Origin: an uncultured Prevotellaceae bacterium
Lineage (GTDB): Bacteria > Bacteroidota > Bacteroidia > Bacteroidales > Bacteroidaceae
DNA: 64,000 nucleotides
Reading direction: 5' to 3'
Assembly: GCA_902792635.1 (NCBI GenBank)
Contig: CADBAG010000011.1
Coordinates: 27,683 to 91,682, forward strand
Both the position numbers and the translations under genes were made by a program. Positions 46,738 to 55,619 of the stretch are shown piece by piece; the first letter of the stretch is position 1; the number at the start of each line of letters is the position of its first letter. Below the pieces are notes generated by a model that saw only the letters and a program-made list of their open reading frames with translations, had not been told where the DNA came from and ran no database searches.

Positions 46738-47979
46738 CTACAGCTCAATGTCTTTATCAAACTCCTCGTGCCAGGGCAGTCCCTGCTTGTTGAGCTGCTC
46801 GAGGAATGGATCGGGATCGAAGTCCTCAACGTTCCATACGCCCGGCTTCTTCCACAGTCCCTTGAAGAACATCATGGCGCCGCACATAGCCGGCACACCC
46901 GTGGTGTAGCTCACACCTTGCATGCCCGTCTCGTTGTAGGCATCCTGGTGCTTGCAGTTGTTATATATATAATAGGTGTGCTCCTTGCCATCCTTGATAC
47001 CACGGATGCGGCAACCGATAGAGGTCTCTCCGTCGTAGTTGCTGCCGAGGTCCTGTGGGTTAGGCAGCACAGCCTTGAGGAACTGCAGCGGCACGATGTT
47101 CACCTTCACTGTCTTCTCGGGATCGTCAGCGAGGGGAGCCTCATAGGTGATGGGATCGATGCGGCTCATACCGAGGTTCTGGATGCAGTCGAGATAAGTC
47201 AGATACTGCTTGCCGAAGGTCATCCAGAAACGGGCGCGCTTGATCGTAGGATAGTTCTTCACGAGGCTCTCGAGCTCCTCATGGTGCATGAGGTAAGAGT
47301 CGCGCTTACCGATGTTTGGATAGGTCAGCTCCTGGTGCACAGCGAGAGGCTCCGTCTCTTTCCACTCGCCGTTCTCATAGTAGAGACCTTTCTGTGTGAT
47401 CTCACGGATGTTGATCTCCGGATTGAAGTTCGTAGCGAAGGCGTGGTGGTGGTTTCCGGCATTGCAGTCAACGATGTCAAGATCATGGATCTCGTCGAAG
47501 TGGTGCTTGGCAGCGTAAGCCGTGTAAGCCTGAGATACACCCGGGTCGAAGCCGCAGCCGAGGATAGCGGTGAGGCCAGCCTGTTTGAAGCGGTCCATAT
47601 ATGCCCACTGCCATGAATACTCGAAGTGAGCCTCGTCTTTGGGTTCATAGTTGGCCGTGTCGAGGTAGTTGCATCCACAGGCAAGGCATGCCTCCATGAT
47701 GCTCAGGTCCTGATAGGGGAGGGCAAGGTTGATGACGAGGTCGGGCTTGTAACTGTTGAAGAGCTCTTTCAACTGGTCCACGCTGTCAGCGTCTACCTCA
47801 GCTGTCTCGATGGGCATCTTATAGCCTTTGGCGTGGATAGCGTCGACGAGCTTGACACATTTTTCACGATGGTGGCTGGCAATCATGAACTCACCAAACA
47901 CATCGGTGTTCTGTGCAATCTTGAAAGCACATACCGTGGCAACGCCACCGGCTCCAATCATCAGTACTTTGTTGCTCAT
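46738..47979 (-). CDS. Saccharopine dehydrogenase family, probable carboxy(nor)spermidine dehydrogenase
   Basis: 413 aa. N-terminal Rossmann loop MIGAGGVATVCAFK, then NLALPYQDLSIMEACL, NYLDTANYEPKDE and GCGFDPGVSQAYTAYAAKHH, as in the Bacteroidota and Vibrio enzymes that condense putrescine (or diaminopropane) with aspartate semialdehyde. The partner decarboxylase NspC is not in the window. Lies 20 bp after the hypothetical gene at 48000-48629; recA follows across a family B element. Confidence 0.85.
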   Translation of the reverse strand: MSNKVLMIGAGGVATVCAFKIAQNTDVFGEFMIASHHREKCVKLVDAIHAKGYKMPIETAEVDADSVDQLKELFNSYKPDLVINLALPYQDLSIMEACLACGCNYLDTANYEPKDEAHFEYSWQWAYMDRFKQAGLTAILGCGFDPGVSQAYTAYAAKHHFDEIHDLDIVDCNAGNHHHAFATNFNPEINIREITQKGLYYENGEWKETEPLAVHQELTYPNIGKRDSYLMHHEELESLVKNYPTIKRARFWMTFGKQYLTYLDCIQNLGMSRIDPITYEAPLADDPEKTVKVNIVPLQFLKAVLPNPQDLGSNYDGETSIGCRIRGIKDGKEHTYYIYNNCKHQDAYNETGMQGVSYTTGVPAMCGAMMFFKGLWKKPGVWNVEDFDPDPFLEQLNKQGLPWHEEFDKDIEL

Positions 47980-47999
47980 AATATTTTAGTGTTAAAAGT

Positions 48000-48629
48000 T
48001 TATTGTTGCGGATTGATTTCGTCGCTCTTGATTCCCAATGCGTTCATGAGTGAGTAGCCGAGGATCTCCTGTCGGAAGTTGCCTCCGGGCATGGGTTGCA
48101 TAGCGAAGAGGGTGATGTGCTTGTCCTCGGGAGCATCGCGCAGGGCTCCTGCCACTTCCTCATAGATGGAGCCTTGCTCCCCGTTGGGAATGACCATGAG
48201 GCGCTTCACTTCATCATGACCTAAGATCATATTCACGGTGTCGAGGATATAATCGTCCTTGCTCACGACGTCGCCCACAGGATAGGCATTGACAAGAAAC
48301 TCTCCGAGCTTCTCGTCTTTGAACGCCTGGCCGGTAAGTTCTGTGTCATAAAGAGACGGAGTGAAGTTGTCCATCTTCGGGTTCTGTTTCTCGTGCACGA
48401 GGACGAGCTGCGTCTCATGATCCTTGCCGTCAGCACGTAGCCCTCCGTCGAGAGCGATGTCCACAGCCCATTGGCTGAGGTCAGCCTTAGGGATGCGGCG
48501 GCCTATCATCCGCTCGAACTGTACGGATAGCTGAAAAGCGACATAGTCTATGTAGTCGGCATCAGCGAGGATAATATTCTCGCTGAGCTTCACATTATCT
48601 GTTCCAATATTTGCTTCTTTTAGATTCAT
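48000..48629 (-). CDS. Conserved Bacteroidota protein of unknown function (DUF6621-like?)
   Basis: 209 aa, soluble, acidic, no signal peptide. I recognise it as a conserved Bacteroidota hypothetical, possibly the family named DUF6621, but am not sure of the number. The N-terminus IILADADYIDYVAFQLSVQFERMIGRRIPKADLSQW and later DTVNMILGHDEVKRLMVIPNGE are distinctive; no catalytic motif is evident. It leads the operon with the carboxyspermidine dehydrogenase, so a link to polyamines is possible (inference). A -7 box lies 22 nt upstream. Confidence 0.65.
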   Translation of the reverse strand: MNLKEANIGTDNVKLSENIILADADYIDYVAFQLSVQFERMIGRRIPKADLSQWAVDIALDGGLRADGKDHETQLVLVHEKQNPKMDNFTPSLYDTELTGQAFKDEKLGEFLVNAYPVGDVVSKDDYILDTVNMILGHDEVKRLMVIPNGEQGSIYEEVAGALRDAPEDKHITLFAMQPMPGGNFRQEILGYSLMNALGIKSDEINPQQ

Positions 48630-48651
48630 TCCTTGTGATTAATATTGTTTG

Positions 48652-48659
48652 CAAAGATA
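48652..48659 (-). promoter_or_regulatory. -7 box of the hypothetical gene-dehydrogenase operon
   Basis: Minus-strand TATCTTTG, exact consensus, 22 nt before the ATG. Confidence 0.6.
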
Positions 48660-48757
48660 ATGAAAAGAGAGAAGAAAGGCGAAGAAATGATGATAATTTT
48701 ATTGTTGCAAAACAATTAAATCTGATGCACAATGTACATTATATAACAGATATTTTG

Positions 48758-48765
48758 TAATTTTG
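48758..48765 (+). promoter_or_regulatory. -7 box of nhaD
   Basis: TAATTTTG, exact consensus, 43 bp before the ATG. Confidence 0.6.
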
Positions 48766-48808
48766 TATCGGGATAATTAAATAATAACATCATAATTTCA
48801 TTACGCTA

Positions 48809-50215
48809 ATGTCAACACTATCTATCGCGATCATTATCGTGTTCATCGTGGGCTATCTCTTCATAGCCTTGGAGAGTGTGACGAAGGTAAACAAAGCCGC
48901 CGTGGCTCTGCTTATGTTCGTCGTTGTCTGGACGTTGTATATGCTCAATCCGGGCTATTTCGTCCAGCTCATGCACCCGCAGTTTATGGACATTCTCAAA
49001 CTCGAGCATCCGGGCCTCGGAGGCTCCGTGGATCCCGTACTTACGTTTGTCACGGACATCATTCAGAACCACTTGGGTGACACCGGTACGACACTGTTCT
49101 TCCTTATGGGTGCCATGACCATCGTTGAGGTCGTGGATCAGAACGGCGGCTTCGACTGGGTGCGTCGGGTGATGCATACGAAGAGCAAGCGGGCTTTGCT
49201 GTGGCGCATCGCCTTCATGACCTTCTTCCTCTCGGCTATCCTCGACAACATGACGACGTCTATCGTGATGATCATGATCCTGCGTAAGCTCGTGCCGCAG
49301 CATAAGGACCGCATCATCTATGCAGCGCTTGTCATCATTGCAGCCAACAGTGGTGGTGCCTTCTCACCAATCGGCGACGTGACGACAATCATGCTGTGGA
49401 ACAAAGGGCTGATCACTGCTGCAGGTGTCATCAGTGAGATTCTCATTCCTTCCATCATATCAATGGTTATCCCTGCCCTTATCCTGCAGATGGGACTAAA
49501 AGGTACGCTCGATGAGGGTACAAAGGTGGCTGACGCGGCCTTGACACCGGAGCAGGAGCTCAGCGATTTTCAGCGTAAGGTGGTGTTCTGGGTTGGTGTT
49601 GGGGGATTGGTTTTCGTACCTATCTTCAAGAGCATCACCCATCTGCCGCCGTTTGTCGGTATCCTCCTTGTGCTGAGCTTGTTGTGGATTGTCACGGAGG
49701 TGTTCTATGCGCACCTTTCTACGGAGAAGGGCGCACGCAAGAAACGTGTTGTGAACCTCATCCGTAACATCGATATGAGTACGATTCTCTTCTTCCTCGG
49801 TATTCTGATGGCAGTGAGCTGCTTAGAGGAGATCGGCGCCCTTACAGCAATGGGTAAAGGCCTGAATGTGACCTTCAACGGCAACCACTTCATGGTGACG
49901 GGTATCATCGGTGTGCTCTCATCGATCATCGATAATGTGCCACTTGTTGCCGGATGTATGGGAATGTATCCTGTGCAAGCTATGGGTGATTTTGCTACGG
50001 ATGGTATCTTCTGGCAGTTGCTCGCTTACTGTGCCGGTGTAGGAGGCTCGATGCTGATCATCGGTTCTGCTGCCGGCGTTGTGGTCATGGGCTTGGAGAA
50101 GATCACCTTCGGATGGTACATGAAACATGTGAGTTGGATTGCTTTCGTAGGATATATCGCAGGTATCCTGAGCTATTACTGCCTCAGAGAGTTCATCTTC
50201 ACGACACCACTGTAA
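48809..50215 (+). CDS. nhaD: Na+/H+ antiporter NhaD
   Basis: 468 aa with 11-13 membrane helices, ion-transporter (ArsB/NhaD) superfamily. Signature segments: FFLSAILDNMTTSIVMIMIL, ANSGGAFSPIGDVTTIMLW and SSIIDNVPLVAGCMGM, the two antiparallel repeats with acidic and polar residues in mid-membrane. Exports Na+ for protons; complements the K+ uptake genes trkAH in ion balance. Monocistronic, convergent with dacB. Confidence 0.93.
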   Translation: MSTLSIAIIIVFIVGYLFIALESVTKVNKAAVALLMFVVVWTLYMLNPGYFVQLMHPQFMDILKLEHPGLGGSVDPVLTFVTDIIQNHLGDTGTTLFFLMGAMTIVEVVDQNGGFDWVRRVMHTKSKRALLWRIAFMTFFLSAILDNMTTSIVMIMILRKLVPQHKDRIIYAALVIIAANSGGAFSPIGDVTTIMLWNKGLITAAGVISEILIPSIISMVIPALILQMGLKGTLDEGTKVADAALTPEQELSDFQRKVVFWVGVGGLVFVPIFKSITHLPPFVGILLVLSLLWIVTEVFYAHLSTEKGARKKRVVNLIRNIDMSTILFFLGILMAVSCLEEIGALTAMGKGLNVTFNGNHFMVTGIIGVLSSIIDNVPLVAGCMGMYPVQAMGDFATDGIFWQLLAYCAGVGGSMLIIGSAAGVVVMGLEKITFGWYMKHVSWIAFVGYIAGILSYYCLREFIFTTPL

Positions 50216-50310
50216 GTGAAGAATGAATAGTGAAGAGTGAAGAATCAATGTGTTCTTCTCTCTTCCCTTCACGCATTATGATTCTTCCCTCTTCATTCTT
50301 CCCTCTTCCC
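50216..50310. repeat. Short repeats in inverted arrangement between nhaD and dacB
   Basis: GTGAAGAATGAATAGTGAAG-type units (50216-50245) are mirrored by ATTCTTCCCTCTTCATTCTT-type units (50281-50310). Can fold into a long hairpin between the two convergent genes. Confidence 0.55.
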
Positions 50311-50313
50311 TTA

Positions 50314-51573
50314 CTATGGTTTTGCCAAAATGTAGCAGACCTTATCTTGGAACGCGCGGCCATTACTTCTGTGCATCAACCCCTGGTTGATGATTGAGAA
50401 ACAGAGGTGATGGCCGTTGGCAGCTGTGAGATAACCACACAGACTTGAGATGCCTTCTACAGTACCCGTCTTTGCGTGCACATTGCCTCGTGTGAACTGA
50501 TTGCGCATGCGTTTCTTCAGTGTGCCGTCAACTCCCGCGATGGGCAGGGCGGGGAGAAGGTGGTTATAGATATTCTCGTTCTCGTAAGCGTAGCGCAGGA
50601 ACTTCACTTCGAGCTCGGGAGAAACATAGTTGTATAGTGACAGTCCACTGCCGTCGGCGAGGCGGTAACGTGACGGATTGAGGCCAAGACGCTCTATGAG
50701 CTGGCGCTCGACGGTGCGCGCATCCTTGGCTGTGGCGGGATGGTTCCCGGTAGATGCTGCGATCTGATAATACATCGACTCGGCATAGAGATTGTCGCTC
50801 TCTTTGAGCATGCGCATAAGCACTTGGTCTATGGTGTGGAATCGGTTCACGATGCAGTTGGCATCCTGTGGCTTGCGCCGTACGCCAACTGTTCCCGTGA
50901 CCGTGATGCCGGCACGCTGCAAAGCTTCGAGAAACTTATCCATGAAGATGTCCTTACGCTGGAAGACGAGCGGAGATAGCACGGGGTTGTCATCGTCCCA
51001 GCACCATCCCTCGCCGAGGAGATCCGTATCTTTCATCGAGCGGTCGGCGTAGAGGTTGCCGCGGATGGTATCTACACCCATCTTGTGCAACGCTTCGGCA
51101 AAAGCCTGCATGTCGTCGCGTGTGAAGCGGGGATCGAAGCCGCCGACACAATAGACGTCGCCTTTGAGCGTCGTGGAGTCGACACGACCTGTATAGCACA
51201 GTTCCGTTTTGAACTGATAGCCGCCACCGAGACGGTCAAGGGCCGTGATGGCCGTGATGGTCTTCATCGTAGACGCAGGGCGCATGAGCTGACGCTCGTT
51301 ATGCTTGAAAATAGCAGAATCGGCATCGAGGTCATAGACCATCATACCGACCTGTGAGGTCTGGAACATGTCGCTCTTGAGCAGTTGCTCAATCTCTGCC
51401 TGTACATTCTTTGGCCATGCGAGGGTATCACCACGGTGGATGAGCGAGTCGGTCCATGCTGAGTCGGCTAACGCAGTGCTGTCATTGTCGTCATCTACGA
51501 CATCTGTCTGGGCAAGGGCGGGGAGAATGGAGCTAAATAAAAGTAGTAATAGAGCAAAAAGTTTATTCTGCAT
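50314..51573 (-). CDS. dacB: D-alanyl-D-alanine carboxypeptidase/endopeptidase (PBP4 type)
   Basis: 419 aa from the ATG at 51573, which has a rare clear Shine-Dalgarno AAGGAGG 6-7 nt upstream and a clean signal peptide (MQNKLFALLLLLFSSILPALA). Peptidase S13 triad: SxxK in RPASTMKTITA, SDN in KESDNLYAE, KTG in HAKTGTVEG, with the large inserted domain after the SxxK motif as in DacB. Trims peptidoglycan cross-links in the periplasm. Overlaps the upstream PH-domain gene by 11 bp. Confidence 0.93.
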   Translation of the reverse strand: MQNKLFALLLLLFSSILPALAQTDVVDDDNDSTALADSAWTDSLIHRGDTLAWPKNVQAEIEQLLKSDMFQTSQVGMMVYDLDADSAIFKHNERQLMRPASTMKTITAITALDRLGGGYQFKTELCYTGRVDSTTLKGDVYCVGGFDPRFTRDDMQAFAEALHKMGVDTIRGNLYADRSMKDTDLLGEGWCWDDDNPVLSPLVFQRKDIFMDKFLEALQRAGITVTGTVGVRRKPQDANCIVNRFHTIDQVLMRMLKESDNLYAESMYYQIAASTGNHPATAKDARTVERQLIERLGLNPSRYRLADGSGLSLYNYVSPELEVKFLRYAYENENIYNHLLPALPIAGVDGTLKKRMRNQFTRGNVHAKTGTVEGISSLCGYLTAANGHHLCFSIINQGLMHRSNGRAFQDKVCYILAKP

Positions 51574-52030
51574 AGCATGCCTCCTTTCCTTCTTCATCTT
51601 TTTTCTCTGAGTAATTCTGAAGTGTTTCCTGAAGATCTTCTCTGATAGCGTTTCGCATTTCTTTTTGTAAGGTTGCGACGAAGGCCGCCTCGTTCTGCGG
51701 TTGCACTGAGAGCACACGGTTGGCTGGTCCATAAGTGAGGAGCAGGTAATGGACGAGACCGAAGACGGAAGTCATGGGCTTGCAATCGTGGATCTCGTTG
51801 ATGTCGATGCTCTTGGCACGTGAGAGTTTGCCATTGTTGATGATAAGTTTGCCGTCCGTGATGATGTACTCACTGTGGAGCGTGTGCTCTACTAAGATGA
51901 TGAGCAGGAAAGCCAAGATGAGTCCTACAATGGCATTCTTGATCCAAAAGGCGTAGAGAGCGAGCAGTAAGAATAACAGAATACCGCACACCGCTCCCAC
52001 GGTGGTTCTATGGTGAAATGAACGAGTCAT
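51563..52030 (-). CDS. Two-helix membrane protein with bacterial PH-like domain
   Basis: 155 aa from the ATG at 52030, placed ~30 nt after a consensus -7 box; an in-frame TTG at 52057 lies within the expected transcription start and was rejected. Two membrane helices (GAVCGILLFLLLALYAFWI and GLILAFLLIILVEHTL) are followed by a PH-like segment EYIITDGKLIINNGKLSRAK and SIDINEIHDCKP, and a charged C-terminal helix. Function unknown. Overlap with dacB suggests a cell-wall connection (inference). Confidence 0.75.
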   Translation of the reverse strand: MTRSFHHRTTVGAVCGILLFLLLALYAFWIKNAIVGLILAFLLIILVEHTLHSEYIITDGKLIINNGKLSRAKSIDINEIHDCKPMTSVFGLVHYLLLTYGPANRVLSVQPQNEAAFVATLQKEMRNAIREDLQETLQNYSEKKDEEGKEACYAE

Positions 52031-52065
52031 GAAAAGTCTGTAATCTCTATAAATCAATGATTTTG

Positions 52066-52073
52066 CAAAGTTA
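52066..52073 (-). promoter_or_regulatory. -7 box of PH-domain gene-dacB operon
   Basis: Minus-strand TAACTTTG, exact consensus, 35 nt before the ATG at 52030. Confidence 0.65.
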
Positions 52074-52130
52074 CAACTTTTCTCTGAGTTACTGAAATTT
52101 AAGGAGTTAATCTTTTTAACGAAGGGACAG

Positions 52131-52166
52131 TCCCTCCCTACGGGGGAGGGGTTAGGGGAGAGGCCT
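52131..52166. repeat. CCCTCCC/GGGAGGGG palindrome overlapping the pflA stop
   Basis: TCCCTCCCTACGGGGGAGGG followed by GGTTAGGGGAGAGGCC. Single arm of the family B/D type; it encodes the last PflA residues (RPLP) and the stop codon. Confidence 0.6.
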
Positions 52167-52883
52167 TAATATCTCTTCCGCCTTTTTAATCTGTTCCTTC
52201 GTCGGTGTTGGCACCCCTTCCAAGGAATATTTAAGGCCGAGTTCTTTCCATTTATACACGCCGAGAGTGTGATAAGGCAGGACCTCCACACGCTGGACAT
52301 TCTTCAGCGTATCGATGAACGCACGCATGCGGTGCAGATGGTCATTGTCGTCGGTGATTCCCGGCACGAGAACATGACGGATCCACACGGGCACGCCGAG
52401 GTCGGAGAGACAACGGGCACAGTCGAGGATGTTCTCATTGCCCCATCCCGTGAGCCGCTTGTGTGCCTCACTGTCGAGATGCTTGAGGTCGAGGAGAACG
52501 GTGTCGGTGACTTTCATCAGTCGAAGGAACTTGCCGTAGAACGGCTCCTCACGGGTGAAAGGCTGTGCAGCTGTGTCGAGGCATGTGTTGATGCCACGAC
52601 GATGTGCCTCCTCGAAGAGCTCGATGAGGTCATCAATCTGCAGCAGCGCTTCTCCACCGCTCACCGTGATGCCGCCCTCCTTGCCCCAGTAGGCACGATA
52701 GCGCTCCGCCTTGTCGAGGAGTTCCTGTACGGTCATTGTCTCGCCTTGGCTGCAACCTGGTGCCCACGTATCGGGATTATGACAGTAACGGCACCGCATG
52801 CGGCATCCTTTGAGGAATATGATAAAACGAATCCCCGGCCCATCTACGGAGCCGAAGGATTCGAGAGAATGAATGTGTAGCAT
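52152..52883 (-). CDS. pflA: Pyruvate formate-lyase activating enzyme
   Basis: 243 aa from the ATG at 52883 (M-L-H-I-H-S); an upstream in-frame ATG at 52919 would only translate the repeat (MGEGWGWG). Radical-SAM enzyme that makes the glycyl radical on PflB: the CxxxCxxC cluster is in KGCRMRCRYCHNPDTW, and GGISVSGGEALLQ-type binding is seen as GGITVSGGEALLQ. Needs reduced flavodoxin. Separated from pflB by a family B element whose G-rich end lies 13 nt before the ATG. Confidence 0.95.
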   Translation of the reverse strand: MLHIHSLESFGSVDGPGIRFIIFLKGCRMRCRYCHNPDTWAPGCSQGETMTVQELLDKAERYRAYWGKEGGITVSGGEALLQIDDLIELFEEAHRRGINTCLDTAAQPFTREEPFYGKFLRLMKVTDTVLLDLKHLDSEAHKRLTGWGNENILDCARCLSDLGVPVWIRHVLVPGITDDNDHLHRMRAFIDTLKNVQRVEVLPYHTLGVYKWKELGLKYSLEGVPTPTKEQIKKAEEILRPLP

Positions 52884-52894
52884 ATAGAATTGCT

Positions 52895-53092
52895 GGCCCC
52901 ACCCCCACCCCTCCCCCATCCAGGGGAGGGGAAGATTACACAGATAAACAGTATAAATGGGTGGAGGAGCTTAAATGTTTAATATATTTCTGTGAATTAT
53001 AAAGTAAAAATGTACTTATGAATGAGAGCAATAAATTGCTTGTCAAGGTATTTAACCCCTCCCATGGATGGGGGAGGGGAGGGAGTGGGGCC
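52895..53092. repeat. Family B G-rich inverted-end element between pflB and pflA
   Basis: Ends GGCCCCACCCCCACCCCTCC (52895 on) and GAGTGGGGCC (to 53092). Minus-strand motif G5-A-G4-T-G5-T-G4 at 52897-52917; the other end (53070-53090) is G5-A-G4-A-G3-AGT-G4. The AT-rich core differs from the manA and recA copies. Confidence 0.7.
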
Positions 53093-53104
53093 GTCAGGAA
53101 CTCT

Positions 53105-55351
53105 TTACAGCGTCTCGTGAGCCTGACGTGCGATGACATCGAGCTGCTGCTCACGTGTGAGGTCGATGAACTTCACGGCGTAGCCACTGACACGGATGGT
53201 GAAGTTAGCATACTCGGGTTTCTCAGGATGCTCCATGGCGTCCTTGAGCTTGTCCACACCGAAGACGTTGACGTTGAGGTGGTGAGCACCCTTGTCGAAG
53301 TAACCGTCCATGACACCTACGAGGGTCTTGGCACGCTGCTCATCGTCGTGGCCGAGGGCGTTCGGACTGATAGTCTGCGTGTTGGAGATACCGTCGAGCG
53401 CATACTTATACGGCAGCTTAGCCACTGAGTTGAGAGAAGCGAGCAAGCCGTTCTTCTCAGCACCATAGCTTGGGTTGGCACCCGGAGAAAGGGGAGCTCC
53501 GGCCTTACGTCCGTCGGGCATGTTGCTCGTGTACTTACCATACACCACATTGGAGGTGATGGTGAGGATGGAGGTCGTAGGCTCGGAGTTACGATAGGTG
53601 TGGTGCTTCTTCACCATGCCGATGAACGTCTTGAGGAGCCATACAGCGATGTCGTCTGCACGGTCATCATCGTTACCGTAGCGTGGGAAGTCGCCCTCGG
53701 TCTTGAACTCCAAGGGGAAGCCGGTCTCGTCGCGGATGATATTGACCTTAGCGTATTTGATAGCGGAGATAGAGTCGACAACATGAGAGAAGCCGGCGAT
53801 ACCCGTAGCGAAGGTGCGGCGCACGTCGGTGTCGATGAGTGCCATCTCCTCAGCCTCATAGAAATACTTGTCGTGCATGTAATGGATGAGGTTCAGTGTC
53901 TTGACATAGACAGCAGCGAGCCACTCCATCATGTCCATGAAACGTGGCATGAACTCGTCATAGGTCACGACCTCACCCTCGATAGGACGGTAAGCGGGAC
54001 CGACCTGCTGGCGCGTCTTGCTGTCTACGCCACCGCTGATGGCATAGGTGAGACATTTTGCGAGGTTAGCGCGAGCACCGAAGAACTGCATCTCCTTACC
54101 GGTCTGTGTAGCACTGACGCAGCAGCAGATGCTGTAGTCGTCGCCCCAGATCGGACGCATCACGTCGTCGTTCTCATACTGGATACTGCTTGTCTTCACG
54201 GAGATCATGGCAGCGTAGCGCTTAAAGGTCTCCGGCAGACGACTGCTGTAGAGCACGGTGAGGTTAGGCTCGGGTGATGGCCCCATGTTCTCTAAGGTGT
54301 GGAGGAAACGGAAGTCGTTCTTTGTCACCATGTGACGGCCGTCCTGCCCGATGCCAGCCACTTCGAGGGTAGCCCATACGGGGTCACCGGAGAAGAGCTC
54401 GTTGTAGGAAGGAATGCGGGCGAACTTCACCATGCGGAACTTCATCACGAGATGGTCGATGAGTTCCTGTGCATCCTCCTCAGTGAGCGTGCCTTCGTTG
54501 AGGTCGCGCTGGATATAGATGTCGAGGAACGTAGAAACACGACCGACAGACATAGCGGCACCGTTCTGTGTCTTCACAGCACCGAGGTAACCGAAGTAGA
54601 GCCACTGCACAGCCTCGCGCGCGTTCGTAGCAGGCTGGGAGATGTCGAAGCCATAGATGGCAGCCATGTCCTTCAAGCCCTTGAGTGCCTTGATCTGCAT
54701 AGCTACCTCCTCGCGCAGACGGACGACTTCGTCGATCATCTCGTGCTCGCCCATCGTAGTGAGATCGTTCTTCTTCTCCTCAATGAGGCGGTCGATACCA
54801 TAGAGTGCCACACGACGGTAGTCACCCACGATGCGGCCGCGGCCGTAGGTGTCGGGAAGTCCGGTAAGAATATGATTGTGACGCACAAGTTTCATCTCGG
54901 GTGTGTATGCGTCGAACACACCGTCGTTATGAGTCTTAACGTAGTTGTGGAAAATGTCGTGTAACTTTGCTGAGGGAGTGTAACCATAAGTTGTACATGC
55001 TTGTTCAGCCATCTTGATACCGCCGTAGGGCATGAAAGCGCGCTTGAGGGGCTTGTCGGTCTGAAGACCTACGACTTTCTCTAAGTCTTTTGTTTTCTCG
55101 TTGATGTAGCCCGGGCCGTAGGCAGTGAGACCTGAGACAACGTCTGTCTCCATGTCGAGTACGCCGCCTTTTGCGCGTTCCTCCTTCTGCAGTTCCTGCA
55201 ACTCGCCCCAAAGGGTGTCTGTAGCTGCTGTGGGTCCTGTGAGGAATGTTTCGTCTCCTTCGTACTGTGTGTAATTGTGCTGAATAAAATCTCTGAGGTT
55301 GACCTCATCTTTCCAGCGTGTTCCGCTGAAGTTACGCCAAGCGTTGTTCAT
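53105..55351 (-). CDS. pflB: Formate C-acetyltransferase (pyruvate formate-lyase)
   Basis: Anaerobic conversion of pyruvate and CoA to acetyl-CoA and formate. 748 aa, normal. The paired catalytic cysteines are C410 and C411 ([11 protein letters not shown]; a third Cys precedes them), and the radical Gly is G723 in RVSGYAVKF near the C-terminus. Promoter -7 box 68 nt upstream. Supports a fermentative, strictly anaerobic life style. Confidence 0.97.
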   Translation of the reverse strand: MNNAWRNFSGTRWKDEVNLRDFIQHNYTQYEGDETFLTGPTAATDTLWGELQELQKEERAKGGVLDMETDVVSGLTAYGPGYINEKTKDLEKVVGLQTDKPLKRAFMPYGGIKMAEQACTTYGYTPSAKLHDIFHNYVKTHNDGVFDAYTPEMKLVRHNHILTGLPDTYGRGRIVGDYRRVALYGIDRLIEEKKNDLTTMGEHEMIDEVVRLREEVAMQIKALKGLKDMAAIYGFDISQPATNAREAVQWLYFGYLGAVKTQNGAAMSVGRVSTFLDIYIQRDLNEGTLTEEDAQELIDHLVMKFRMVKFARIPSYNELFSGDPVWATLEVAGIGQDGRHMVTKNDFRFLHTLENMGPSPEPNLTVLYSSRLPETFKRYAAMISVKTSSIQYENDDVMRPIWGDDYSICCCVSATQTGKEMQFFGARANLAKCLTYAISGGVDSKTRQQVGPAYRPIEGEVVTYDEFMPRFMDMMEWLAAVYVKTLNLIHYMHDKYFYEAEEMALIDTDVRRTFATGIAGFSHVVDSISAIKYAKVNIIRDETGFPLEFKTEGDFPRYGNDDDRADDIAVWLLKTFIGMVKKHHTYRNSEPTTSILTITSNVVYGKYTSNMPDGRKAGAPLSPGANPSYGAEKNGLLASLNSVAKLPYKYALDGISNTQTISPNALGHDDEQRAKTLVGVMDGYFDKGAHHLNVNVFGVDKLKDAMEHPEKPEYANFTIRVSGYAVKFIDLTREQQLDVIARQAHETL

Positions 55352-55418
55352 AGTGCGTGGTTGAATTTAAATTAATGTATGAGGCGCGTGCTCTCGCACG
55401 TTTGCCATATTGAGATTG

Positions 55419-55426
55419 CAAAGTTA
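55419..55426 (-). promoter_or_regulatory. -7 box of pflB
   Basis: Minus-strand TAACTTTG, exact consensus, 67 nt before the ATG. Confidence 0.65.
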
Positions 55427-55521
55427 GCTATAATATTTGAGATGTGCAAGGATTTTTAGTTAGCAGATATTAAAAATTGGCAGTCGCTATGCGACTGCTT
55501 ACAGGACGATACTTACGATGC

Positions 55522-55610
55522 GTCATGCTAAGTCGTGCTAAGTCGTGCTAAGTCGTGCTAAGTCGTGCAAAGCCGCTGCAGAAAGTCGCTGCAGAAAGTC
55601 GCTGCTAATA
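55522..55610. repeat. 10-bp (x5) and 13-bp (x3) tandem arrays behind sprA
   Basis: GTCGTGCTAA-type units at 55522-55571, then GTCGCTGCAGAAA-type units at 55572-55610. Ends 9 bp from the sprA stop. Confidence 0.8.
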
Positions 55611-55619
55611 TTCAGGTGC

